The position numbers were made by a program, and so were the translations under genes. Below are positions 16,051-23,722 of a stretch of 64,000 bases of DNA, one piece after another; position 1 is the stretch's first letter; each line of letters opens with the position of its first letter. A model generated the notes under the pieces. That model was not told where the DNA came from and searched no databases. It saw only the letters and a program-made list of their open reading frames with translations. The stretch is from Aquipseudomonas guryensis (GTDB lineage: Bacteria; Pseudomonadota; Gammaproteobacteria; Pseudomonadales; Pseudomonadaceae), in contig NZ_JACJFN010000003.1 in assembly GCF_014164785.1 (NCBI RefSeq), positions 558,001-622,000 of the forward strand, read 5' to 3'.

Positions 16051-16491
16051 ATGCCCGCGCAGATCGACATCAAGGAGTTGCACTGGCTGCTCGATATCGT
16101 GCAGTGCCTGGATGTCGGCGTGATCGTGTTGGATCGCGCCTACCGCATCGAGGTGTGGAACAGCTTCATGGAGAACCATTCCGGCCTGGGCTCCGACGAG
16201 GTGCAAGGGCACTGCCTGTTCGAGCTGTTCGGCGAAGTCGACGAGGCCTGGTTCCGGCGTAAGGTGGAAACCGTGGTGCAACTGGGCACCCGTGCCTTCA
16301 GCCTGTGGGAACAGCGCCCCTACCTGCTGCACTTCAAGAGCTATCAGCCAATCACCGGGCAGGCCGACTTCATGTACCAGAACGTCACTATCCTGCCGCT
16401 GGCCGCCATGGGCGAGATCGAGCATGTCTGCGTGATGCTCTACGACATGACCGATGCGGCCATGCATAAGCGCGGCAACCAGGCTCCGTAG
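16051..16491 (+). CDS. PAS-domain protein
   Basis: This 146-residue protein is essentially a single PAS domain. WLLDIVQCLDVGVIVLDRAYRIEVWN is the entry strand, VQGHCLFELFGEV follows, and ENVTILPLAAMGEIEHVCVMLYDMTD-like text closes the fold. No output domain is attached. GGAG overlapping the end of the preceding gene places the ATG at 16051. Pairing with the receiver/CheX protein suggests a two-protein signalling unit in which this is the sensor or an adaptor. The ligand is unknown. Confidence 0.82.
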   Translation: MPAQIDIKELHWLLDIVQCLDVGVIVLDRAYRIEVWNSFMENHSGLGSDEVQGHCLFELFGEVDEAWFRRKVETVVQLGTRAFSLWEQRPYLLHFKSYQPITGQADFMYQNVTILPLAAMGEIEHVCVMLYDMTDAAMHKRGNQAP

Positions 16492-16511
16492 CTACAACGC
16501 GGGCAGACCGA

Positions 16512-17834
16512 TCAGGGTCTCTTCTTCGCCTTGCCACCGAAGCTCGGAGCCTTGCGCACCGCCTTGACCACCGGCGCGGCCGGTTCTTCGCTCTCCAGCC
16601 ACTTGCCCAGGCCGGCCTTGCCGCCCACCACCTTGGGCTTCTTCGGCTTTTTCGGTTTCTTCAGCACCTGGCCACTGGCATCGGTCTGCGGCACCCGATG
16701 ATCCGGCTCGAAGCCCGGCTCGTCGACCCGACGCAAGGTCTGGCGGATCAGCACTTCAATGGCCGAGAGCAGTTGCACTTCGTCGGCGCACACCAGCGAC
16801 ACCGCTTGGCCGGTAGCCCCAGCCCGGCCGGTACGGCCGATGCGGTGCACGTAGTCCTCGGCAACGATCGGCAGGTCGAGGTTGACCACCAGCGGCAGGT
16901 CGTCGATATCCAGGCCACGGGCCGCCACATCGGTGGCCGCCAGCACCCGCACTTCGCCGTCCTTGAAGCGCTGCAGGGCGCGCAGGCGCGACGGCTGCGG
17001 CTTGTCACCGTGAATCGAGTCGGCGGCGATGCCTTCGGCCAGCAGCAGTTTTTCCAGCTCGTCGACGCCCTTGCGCGTCTTCACGAACACCAGCACCTGG
17101 TCCCAGCGCTGGCTGCGATAGAGGTGCAGGAACAGTTCACTCTTGCGCTTCTTGTCCACCGTCACCAGCCACTGCTTGACGCTCTGCGCCGCGGCGTTGC
17201 GCGGGCTGACCTCGACGCTCAGCGGGTCGTGCAGCAGCTCCTTGGCCATGGTCCGGATGGCCTCGGAAAAGGTCGCGGAAAACAGCAGGGTCTGACGCTT
17301 TTTCGGCAGGGCGCAGAACACTTCGTCCAGCTCGCGGGCGAAGCCCAGGTCGAGCATACGGTCGGCCTCGTCCAGCACCAGCGCTTGCAGCTGGTTGAAC
17401 TTCACCGCGTTCTGCCGGTACAGGTCGAGCAGCCGGCCAGGCGTGGCCACCAGCAGGTCGATGCCCTTGCGCAGTTTCATCATCTGCGGGTTGATGCTGA
17501 CCCCGCCGTACACCGCATAGGTACGCAGCGGCAGGTTCTGCCCGTACTGCAGGATGCTCTGGTGCACCTGCTCGGCCAGCTCGCGGGTCGGCACCAGCAC
17601 CAGGGCACGCACCGAGTTGCTCGCCACCTGGCCGCCTTCCATGGTCAGTTTTTGCAGCAGCGGCAGGGCGAAACCGGCGGTCTTGCCAGTGCCGGTCTGC
17701 GCCGCGGCGAGCAGATCGCGGCCCTTGAGCACGGCGGGGATCGCCTCCTTCTGCACCGGTGTCGGGGTGCGGTAGTCGAGGCTGTCGAGGGCGCGCAGCA
17801 GGGGGTCGATCAGGCCGAGGGCGGCGAAAGTCAT
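16512..17834 (-). CDS. rhlE: DEAD-box ATP-dependent RNA helicase RhlE
   Basis: This 440-residue helicase has all core motifs: Q motif near TPTPVQKEAIP, motif I AAQTGTGKT, motif II VLDEADRM, motif III SATFS, and motif VI HRIGRTGRAG. The C-terminal tail beyond about 370 is lysine-rich (KKPKKPKKPK), typical of RhlE RNA-anchoring tails. It remodels structured RNA in ribosome assembly and the degradosome. The gene is single, convergent with the PAS gene and separated from the exonuclease by a REP element. Confidence 0.92.
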   Translation of the reverse strand: MTFAALGLIDPLLRALDSLDYRTPTPVQKEAIPAVLKGRDLLAAAQTGTGKTAGFALPLLQKLTMEGGQVASNSVRALVLVPTRELAEQVHQSILQYGQNLPLRTYAVYGGVSINPQMMKLRKGIDLLVATPGRLLDLYRQNAVKFNQLQALVLDEADRMLDLGFARELDEVFCALPKKRQTLLFSATFSEAIRTMAKELLHDPLSVEVSPRNAAAQSVKQWLVTVDKKRKSELFLHLYRSQRWDQVLVFVKTRKGVDELEKLLLAEGIAADSIHGDKPQPSRLRALQRFKDGEVRVLAATDVAARGLDIDDLPLVVNLDLPIVAEDYVHRIGRTGRAGATGQAVSLVCADEVQLLSAIEVLIRQTLRRVDEPGFEPDHRVPQTDASGQVLKKPKKPKKPKVVGGKAGLGKWLESEEPAAPVVKAVRKAPSFGGKAKKRP

Positions 17835-17893
17835 GGCAGGTAACCGGCAAAAGGGAGAACAGGGCGCAAGTTTACCTGCTGCGTGCGGATCAT

Positions 17894-17957
17894 GTAGCCC
17901 GGATGCAATCCGGGAACTCCGCGCCCCATGCCCTACCCCGGATTACCTCCGGGCTAC
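17894..17957. repeat. REP-type inverted repeat (GTAGCCCGGAT family)
   Basis: GTAGCCCGGATGCAATCCGGG at 17894-17914 faces CCCCGGATTACCTCCGGGCTAC ending at 17957. The GTAGCCCGGAT palindrome is a widely dispersed Pseudomonas intergenic repeat. The right arm overlaps the TAG stop of the exonuclease gene. A single half copy (GTAGCCCGGATGCAGCGCC) also occurs near 30111. Confidence 0.75.
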
Positions 17958-18556
17958 GCCTTGAGCAGCGCGCGCACCTTGGCCGCCGAGAGTTTCTGCA
18001 GGCCGCACAGGTAGGCATGGCTGACTTCGGCCACGCCGTAGCGTTCGCGCAGGCGGCTGGCCAGCAGCAGGGTCAGGTTGGCCGCCATCTCCGCATCGGC
18101 CAGCGCGCGGTGGGCCTGGCCGGTGTCCGGCAGGCTGGCCCAGCGATTGAGGTTGCCCAGCTTGTGGCTGGGCGCCTCCGGCAACAGCCGGCGCGCCAGC
18201 AGCAGCGAGCAGGCGAATTCCTGGCTGCGCCGGCGGCGCAGCAGGGCCAGTTCGGCGTCCCAGAACTTCGAGTCGAAGGCGGCGTTGTGCGCCAACAAGG
18301 GCGTGCTGCCGACGAAATCGGCTACCTCGCCCATCACCTTGGCCACCGGCGGCGCGCTGCGCACCATGGCATTGCTGATGCCGGTGAGCTGCTCGATGAA
18401 CGGCGGAATCCACGCCCCGGCATTCATCAGGCTCTGGTAGCGCTCGACGATCTGCCCGCCCTCGATGATCGCCACGCCGATCTCGGTCGGCCGGGCATTC
18501 TGCGCCGGCGACATGCCAGTGGTTTCAAAGTCGATTACGGCAATACGGTCCTGCAT
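17954..18556 (-). CDS. DnaQ-like 3'-5' exonuclease
   Basis: This 200-residue enzyme of the DEDDh exonuclease superfamily has metal ligands visible in AVIDFETTG (D9, E11), the central HNAAFDSKFWD, and the C-terminal HRALADAEMAANL with the general-base His and last Asp. It resembles proofreading-subunit-like nucleases that act alone. It lies nine bases downstream of the NYN-domain gene, giving a two-gene operon of nucleic-acid-handling proteins. The substrate is not evident from sequence. Confidence 0.88.
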   Translation of the reverse strand: MQDRIAVIDFETTGMSPAQNARPTEIGVAIIEGGQIVERYQSLMNAGAWIPPFIEQLTGISNAMVRSAPPVAKVMGEVADFVGSTPLLAHNAAFDSKFWDAELALLRRRRSQEFACSLLLARRLLPEAPSHKLGNLNRWASLPDTGQAHRALADAEMAANLTLLLASRLRERYGVAEVSHAYLCGLQKLSAAKVRALLKA

Positions 18557-18565
18557 CCAGCGTCC

Positions 18566-19045
18566 TTAGTTTTTCAGCAACAGTGCGCCTTCAACCGGCA
18601 CATAGTGGTCGGCGGCGCGGATCAGCGAGTTGGCGGTCAGCCCGGGCACGCCATACACGCAGCTGCTAACCCCGTGGGCGCTGCGCACTTTGTCCAGCAA
18701 CAGGTCGAAGTCACCATCGCCGGAAGCCAGCACCACTTCATCGACCCGTGGCGCAGCATCCAGCACATCGATGCAGATGCCTACGTCCCAATCGCCCTTG
18801 GCCGAGCCGTCGCTGCGCTGGATAAAGGGCTTCAGGCGCACCTCGAAGCCCAGGTTGCGCAGGATCTGCTGGAACTGCCGCTGCTTGGGGTCGCCCCGGT
18901 CGATGGCATAGGCGTAGGCCTCGACGATCTGCCCACCGCCACTGACCTCGGCCCACAGGGCGGCATAGTTGAAGTGGCAGCCATGGGCCTGGCGCACGGT
19001 GTAGTAGAGGTTCTGTACATCGGCGAACAGGGCGATTTTCTTCAC
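18566..19045 (-). CDS. NYN-domain protein (LabA/DUF88 type)
   Basis: This 159-residue PIN-like protein begins KKIALFADVQNLYYTVRQ, with the first acidic residue. The central VDEVVLASGDGDFDLLLDKVRSAHG supplies the acidic cluster, and SLIRAADHYVPVE closes the fold. NYN proteins are metal-dependent RNases or RNA binders. I chose GTG at 19045, with AGG about seven bases upstream; a TTG at 19060 in the same frame would add five residues. It is cotranscribed with the downstream exonuclease. Confidence 0.82.
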   Translation of the reverse strand: MKKIALFADVQNLYYTVRQAHGCHFNYAALWAEVSGGGQIVEAYAYAIDRGDPKQRQFQQILRNLGFEVRLKPFIQRSDGSAKGDWDVGICIDVLDAAPRVDEVVLASGDGDFDLLLDKVRSAHGVSSCVYGVPGLTANSLIRAADHYVPVEGALLLKN

Positions 19046-19165
19046 GGGGTGGCCTGGCAATGAAAGCGGCGGCCATTATGCGTCAGCCTGTCGCAATGCG
19101 CGCCATGTTCCCCCGCCCCGGCCATCGGCTAAAGTAAAAGCTGAAGCACTGCCGCGAAACCAGCC

Positions 19166-19840
19166 ATGAACCCACTCAGCGTCCTGCGCGACTCCTTCCT
19201 CTTCTGCAGCCGCAACCTGCACAGTATTGCGCCGCTGTGTCTGCCGCTGATTGCCTTGGAGTGCCTGCTGCGCGCGGTGGTCGCCGGCCTGGTGCCGGTC
19301 GAGCACTCGCCCACCTACGAACTGCTGGTCGGCCTAGCCATCTACCCACTGTACAGTGCCGCGCTGATCCTGTTTCTCGACGCGCGCAGCCAAGGGCGCC
19401 GGCCGAGCCTGCGCAACCTGCTGGCGGCCAGCGTGCTGCAATGGCCGAGCTTCGCCGTGCTGGCCGGGCTGAGCACCCTGCTGATCATGCTGGCCGCGCA
19501 GGCCTTTGTCCTGCCGGCGCTGTGGGTGATGGTCAAGCTGGCATTCGCCGAGTACCTGCTGGTGCTGCGCGGGCTGACGCCGCTGCAGGCGATGCGGGAA
19601 AGCTTCATGCTAACCATCGGGCACTTCTGGTCGCTGCTGGCCTGCGTGCTGCTGGTGATCGTGCCGTTGTGGCTGCTCGACGACTGGACCCTGCAGCTGC
19701 TCGGCGAACAGCCGGACGCGGTCGGCAGCCTGCTGCTGGACATCTTCAACGGCTTCCTCCAGCTGTTCTCCACGGTGGTGCTGTTCCGCTGCTTCATGCT
19801 CTGCACCCCGCAACCGGCAGAGGAAAGCCATAGCAGCTAG
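19166..19840 (+). CDS. YciC-like integral membrane protein
   Basis: This is a 224-residue polytopic protein with about six hydrophobic helices. Its pattern is like UPF0259/YciC proteins: N-terminal LRDSFLFCSRNL, a central LLAASVLQWPSFAVLAGLST, and VLRGLTPLQAMRESFMLTIGHF. The LTPLQAMRESF motif is the recognisable family segment. Function is unknown. It is a single gene divergent from the NYN operon. Confidence 0.72.
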   Translation: MNPLSVLRDSFLFCSRNLHSIAPLCLPLIALECLLRAVVAGLVPVEHSPTYELLVGLAIYPLYSAALILFLDARSQGRRPSLRNLLAASVLQWPSFAVLAGLSTLLIMLAAQAFVLPALWVMVKLAFAEYLLVLRGLTPLQAMRESFMLTIGHFWSLLACVLLVIVPLWLLDDWTLQLLGEQPDAVGSLLLDIFNGFLQLFSTVVLFRCFMLCTPQPAEESHSS

Positions 19841-19939
19841 CAGCCGCTGCGGCGAGCTTGTGCAAGCGAACCTGGGTAGTTGAATTCGCCAGACAGGCCG
19901 CTAGGCTAACCGGTTGGGTTTATCCAGGGAGGAATCAAC

Positions 19940-20374
19940 ATGTCCGAGCCGAACCCCAGCATCCTGTCCCATGTGTCGATTGGCAGCAACCGCTTCGACC
20001 AGGCCGTGGCCTTCTACGACAAGGTTCTGGCCACCCTCGGTTGCAAGCGCATCCTGGCCCATCCCGGTGCGGTGGCCTGGGGCCGCGAATACCCGGAGTT
20101 CTGGGTGCAGACACCGATCAACGGCCAGCCGGCGAATGTTGGCAACGGCACCCACTTCGGCTTCGTCGCCCCAGACAAGGAGGCCGTGCAGGCCTTCTAC
20201 GCTGCAGCCCTGGAAGCAGGCGCCAGCCCCGACGGCCCGCCCGGGCCACGTCCGGACTATGGCGAGCCCTACTATGGCTGCTTCGTGCGTGACCTCGACG
20301 GGCACAAGATCGAAGCCGCCTACTGGGACATGGAACAGGTCTACGAGCTGTATACCGAACCACACAACCACTGA
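19940..20374 (+). CDS. VOC-family (glyoxalase/bleomycin-resistance-like) protein
   Basis: This 144-residue protein has one VOC module with two beta-alpha-beta-beta-beta repeats: ILSHVSIGSNRFDQAVAFYD at the start and GCFVRDLDGHKIEAAYWDM at the end. Candidate metal ligands are His in LSHVSIG, His in GTHFGFVAPD and Glu in KIEAAYW. GGGAGGAA six to ten bases upstream supports the ATG. VOC proteins range from lyases to dioxygenases and resistance proteins, so no reaction is assigned. Confidence 0.85.
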   Translation: MSEPNPSILSHVSIGSNRFDQAVAFYDKVLATLGCKRILAHPGAVAWGREYPEFWVQTPINGQPANVGNGTHFGFVAPDKEAVQAFYAAALEAGASPDGPPGPRPDYGEPYYGCFVRDLDGHKIEAAYWDMEQVYELYTEPHNH

Positions 20375-20399
20375 ACGCGGTTCGTATCGGCAATCGCAG

Positions 20400-21239
20400 C
20401 TAGCGGCTGGAACCCGGCTTCAAGCCGGATAAGCGCGGCAGCAGCACGCGCTCGAACAGGCGCGGGAAGAAGCGCGCCAGCAGCCGTGCGCGCCAGTTGA
20501 TGTTGGACAGCACCAGCAAGCGCCGACGCTGCAACGCACCGCGATAAATGGCGTCGGCCACGTCCTGGGCCGAAGCCACCTTGCCGATGGCCAACGGCGG
20601 TTGCTGGGCCATCGAGCCATCGCCGACCAGGGCATTCTTGCGCAGGTCGGTGGCGGTGAACCCCGGACACACCAGCATCACATTCACCCCCGAGCCCTTG
20701 AGTTCGGCACGCAAAGTTTCGAACAGGCCGTGCAGGGCATGCTTGCTGGCGTTGTAGGCACTGCGATAAAGCAATGGAGCGAAGCCGGACAGCGAGCTGA
20801 GCACGATGATCTGCCCACGCCGGGCGATCAGGCTGGGCAGCGCGGCCCGGGTGCAATGCACGGCGCCGAAATAGTTGACCGCCATGATTCGCTGGAACAC
20901 CGCCAGCTCGGTCTCGGCGAAGGTGCTGCGGTGGGTGATGCCGGCGTTGTTGATCAGCACGTCGATGCCGCCAAAGCGTTCGCAGGCAAGGGCTATGGCC
21001 TGCTCGACCGCCAGCGCATCGGCCACGTCACAGCGCAAGCCGAGGGCATCGCAGTTGTGGTGGTCGCGCAGGTGCTGCACCAGGCTGTCCAGCTCGGTCT
21101 GCTGCAGATCGAGGATTACCAGGCGGGCGCCGGCCTGGGCCAGGCGCATGGCCAGGGCGCGGCCGATGCCGGCACAGCCACCGGTGACCAGCACCACCTT
21201 GCGTTCGAATACCTTGTTGGCGAAAACCTTGCGATACAT
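20400..21239 (-). CDS. Short-chain dehydrogenase/reductase
   Basis: This is a 279-residue classical SDR. The NAD(P)-binding motif is TGGCAGIGRALA, NNAGITH lies mid-fold, the catalytic Ser is in VLSSLSG, and the Tyr-Lys pair is in YNASKHALHG. The C-terminal tail (RARLLARFFPRLFERVLLPRL) is basic-hydrophobic and could touch membrane, as in lipid-acting SDRs. It is a single gene transcribed toward the VOC gene. The substrate is unknown. Confidence 0.88.
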   Translation of the reverse strand: MYRKVFANKVFERKVVLVTGGCAGIGRALAMRLAQAGARLVILDLQQTELDSLVQHLRDHHNCDALGLRCDVADALAVEQAIALACERFGGIDVLINNAGITHRSTFAETELAVFQRIMAVNYFGAVHCTRAALPSLIARRGQIIVLSSLSGFAPLLYRSAYNASKHALHGLFETLRAELKGSGVNVMLVCPGFTATDLRKNALVGDGSMAQQPPLAIGKVASAQDVADAIYRGALQRRRLLVLSNINWRARLLARFFPRLFERVLLPRLSGLKPGSSR

Positions 21240-21306
21240 GCGAGCCCCCGTGGTTGTGCAATCCGCCGCCGCGCAAATAAGCCGGCGAGCAGCAACAGCT
21301 TATGCG

Positions 21307-21546
21307 CTACAGATCATTGTGCGTACCATCGCACAAGGGTGGCGTCTGGCTGTGCTTGCAGCCACAGAAATACAGGGTCTCGCTGCGCTCGGCATGCAGC
21401 TTCAACGGGCGCAGGTCAGTGCCCTGGTGTGATCCATCGCAGAACGGCTGTTTGCCACTGCGCCCGCAGCGGCACCAGAAGTAATCCTGACCGGCCACCA
21501 CATCCACGGCATAAGGGCCGCGCTGGGCAATCTGCACCTCACTCAT
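21307..21546 (-). CDS. Dual CDGSH iron-sulfur protein
   Basis: This 79-residue protein has two CDGSH-type cluster motifs: CRCGRSGKQPFCDGSH and CGCKHSQTPPLCDGTH, each with three Cys and one His. Such bacterial miner2-like proteins bind two 2Fe-2S clusters and act in redox or cluster transfer. AGGAGG seven bases before the ATG at 21546 rules out the longer frame from 21564. It lies between the SDR gene and a divergent phosphodiesterase-fold gene. Confidence 0.92.
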   Translation of the reverse strand: MSEVQIAQRGPYAVDVVAGQDYFWCRCGRSGKQPFCDGSHQGTDLRPLKLHAERSETLYFCGCKHSQTPPLCDGTHNDL

Positions 21547-21645
21547 CGACAACCTCCTGGGCACTGGCAGTCAGCGTGCCGCGGCATGCTGCGGGCGCGC
21601 ATCTCGGGTATGCTCGTGTCCTTCCAGCATAGTCCAGCCCGGCCG

Positions 21646-22722
21646 ATGACCCTGCCCCGCCCCCTGCGCCTCCTTCTGCTCGGCCTGCTGAGCAGCGCCA
21701 TCATTCTCGCGGCGCTGGTCTACAGCCTGACCTGGCACCCGGCCGCCCGCGAGCCGGCCAGCCTGATCTGCCCAGCCAATGCTCCTGTGCTGCAACCCGG
21801 CCAGGCCCTCAAGGTGATGACCTGGAACGTGCAGTTCCTCGCCGGCAAGCGCTACGTGTTCTGGCATGACCTGGCCGACGGCCAGGATCAACGCCCGACC
21901 GCGACCGACCTGGCCTACAACCTCGATGAAGTGGCGCGGGTGATCCGCGACGAGCAGCCGGACCTGGTGCTGCTGCAGGAATTGCACAACGGCGCCCGTG
22001 CCACTGACTACCAGAACCAGCTGCAGCTGCTGCAGGAACGCCTCAACGACCTCTACCCCTGCAGTGCGGCGACCTTCTACTGGCAGGCCGCCTTCGTCCC
22101 GCACCCACAGATCATGGGCAGCGTCGGCATGCAGCTGGCCACCCTCAGCCGCGTGCGCATTGCCCGCGCGGAGCGCCTGCAGCTGCCACGCGTGCGCAGC
22201 AACCTGCTGAGCCGCCAGTTCCAGCCCCAGCATGCGCTGCTGACCAGCTACCTGCCGCTGGCCAACGGCCAGGAGCTGGTGGCAATCAACACCCAATTGG
22301 CCGAACCCAGTCGTGCCAGCGACGACGGTGCCCGTCAGGTCGCCATGTCCGGCAGCCTGCTCGACCAGTTGGAAAGCCAGCGCACGCCCTGGCTGTTTGC
22401 CGGCGACCTCAATCGACTGCCACCTGGCCCGCAATACCAGCAGCTCGGCGCCGCCCAACGTCAGCACTTCCAGGCGCAGAGCGAACTGACGCCGCTGCTG
22501 GCGCGCTACCCGAGCATTCCCACCGCGCAGGAGGCCGAACAAGCCGCCTGGCACACCCAGCAGCCCAACGACCCGCAGCTCAACGCTGCCGATCGCACGG
22601 TCGATTACCTGCTTTACAGCCCCCGCCTGGTAAGGCTCGATGCGCAGGTACGGAGTAGCGATACGCAGCGTATTTCCGACCACCTGCCGGTTAGCGCACG
22701 CCTGCTGCTGCCGCTCGACTGA
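21646..22722 (+). CDS. Exported endonuclease/exonuclease/phosphatase-fold protein
   Basis: This 358-residue protein begins with a basic start and one hydrophobic helix (LLLLGLLSSAIILAALVYSL), placing the domain outside the membrane. Family motifs are present: MTWNVQFL, LVLLQELHN (catalytic Glu), FAGDLNRLPPG (Asp-x-Asn), RTVDYLLYSP and the C-terminal SDHLPVSARL (Asp-His). Members include sphingomyelinase-like, DNase-I-like and inositol-phosphatase enzymes, and I cannot choose among them. ATG at 21646 is favoured because it begins the signal-anchor directly; ATGs at 21610 and 21586 are in frame. Confidence 0.82.
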   Translation: MTLPRPLRLLLLGLLSSAIILAALVYSLTWHPAAREPASLICPANAPVLQPGQALKVMTWNVQFLAGKRYVFWHDLADGQDQRPTATDLAYNLDEVARVIRDEQPDLVLLQELHNGARATDYQNQLQLLQERLNDLYPCSAATFYWQAAFVPHPQIMGSVGMQLATLSRVRIARAERLQLPRVRSNLLSRQFQPQHALLTSYLPLANGQELVAINTQLAEPSRASDDGARQVAMSGSLLDQLESQRTPWLFAGDLNRLPPGPQYQQLGAAQRQHFQAQSELTPLLARYPSIPTAQEAEQAAWHTQQPNDPQLNAADRTVDYLLYSPRLVRLDAQVRSSDTQRISDHLPVSARLLLPLD

Positions 22723-22827
22723 CCAGTCAGACCGGGGCGCTGGACAAAGCCCACAGCTGCCGCCATGCTCAGGCTCACTTGCAGTATGCAATAACAACAA
22801 GACGGCCGCAGAGCCGCGAAGTAGACG

Positions 22828-23568
22828 ATGCCAAGACTTTTTTTAGCTGCCCTACTGGCCTGGGTCTGCTGCGCTGGCGCACAGATCCAGGCGGCCGATA
22901 ACCTGCATCCGGTAACTGTCGGCTATTACGAGTTCCCGCCCTATTCCTGGACCGGTGAAGATGGCCAGCCACGCGGCAGCGTGCTGGCCCTGACCGAGCG
23001 CCTGCTCCGCCATGCCGGCTACCGTGGCATCTACCGCTCGTTTCCGGGCGCGCGTCTGTATGCCGGCCTGCAGGATGGCAGCGTGCAGCTGTGGCCAGGT
23101 GCAGGCGGCAAGACCGAGCTACGCGGCCATACCCTGGAGGCGCGCAACCACTTCGGCGAGATCAACCTGGCGCTTTACTACCGCAAGGACACGCCCAAGC
23201 CGAAGATCCCCGAAGACCTGGCCGGGCGCGGCATCATCCTGATCAGCGGCTACAGCTACTGGAAAGCGGTCAACGACATGCTCAACGACCCGAGCCTGGG
23301 CCTGATCACCCATCGCACCAGCACCCACCAGGCCGCCCTGGAAATGCTCCAGCGCCATCGCGGCGACTTCCTCGTCGACTACCAGCAGCCGGTCGAACAG
23401 GTCATCAAGAGCCTGGGCGCCGAGCCCCTGCCATTCACCGTACTGCATAGCCTGCAACTACGCTTTGTCGCTTCGCGCCATGTCGAAGGCAGCGCCATCC
23501 TGCTCGAGGCCCTGGATCGCGCCTATGACGAACTGCAGGCAGCAGGCGCCGACCTCAACGTGCGCTAA
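22828..23568 (+). CDS. Family-3 periplasmic binding protein
   Basis: This 246-residue exported protein has a signal peptide, MPRLFLAALLAWVCCAGAQIQA, followed by a mature domain resembling amino-acid-binding proteins. VTVGYYEFPPYSWTGEDGQPRG is the N-terminal lobe entry and LALTERLLRHAGY follows. The canonical arginine-containing ligand signature is not clear. No ABC transporter genes adjoin, so it may be an orphan receptor. Transcribed toward hrpB, it ends 155 bp before it. Confidence 0.75.
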   Translation: MPRLFLAALLAWVCCAGAQIQAADNLHPVTVGYYEFPPYSWTGEDGQPRGSVLALTERLLRHAGYRGIYRSFPGARLYAGLQDGSVQLWPGAGGKTELRGHTLEARNHFGEINLALYYRKDTPKPKIPEDLAGRGIILISGYSYWKAVNDMLNDPSLGLITHRTSTHQAALEMLQRHRGDFLVDYQQPVEQVIKSLGAEPLPFTVLHSLQLRFVASRHVEGSAILLEALDRAYDELQAAGADLNVR

Positions 23569-23722
23569 GCACCTGTCCTCGCAAAGGGGGGCGCCATGCA
23601 CACCAGAAAGCCGGCAGAGGGTCTCTGCTACGCGCCCTGCACAAGGCTTGCGCACAAGGTTGCTAGATCGCCTGCCTGGGTGGCATTGCGTAGCCCCAAA
23701 AGATCACCCAGATCTCTGCCCC

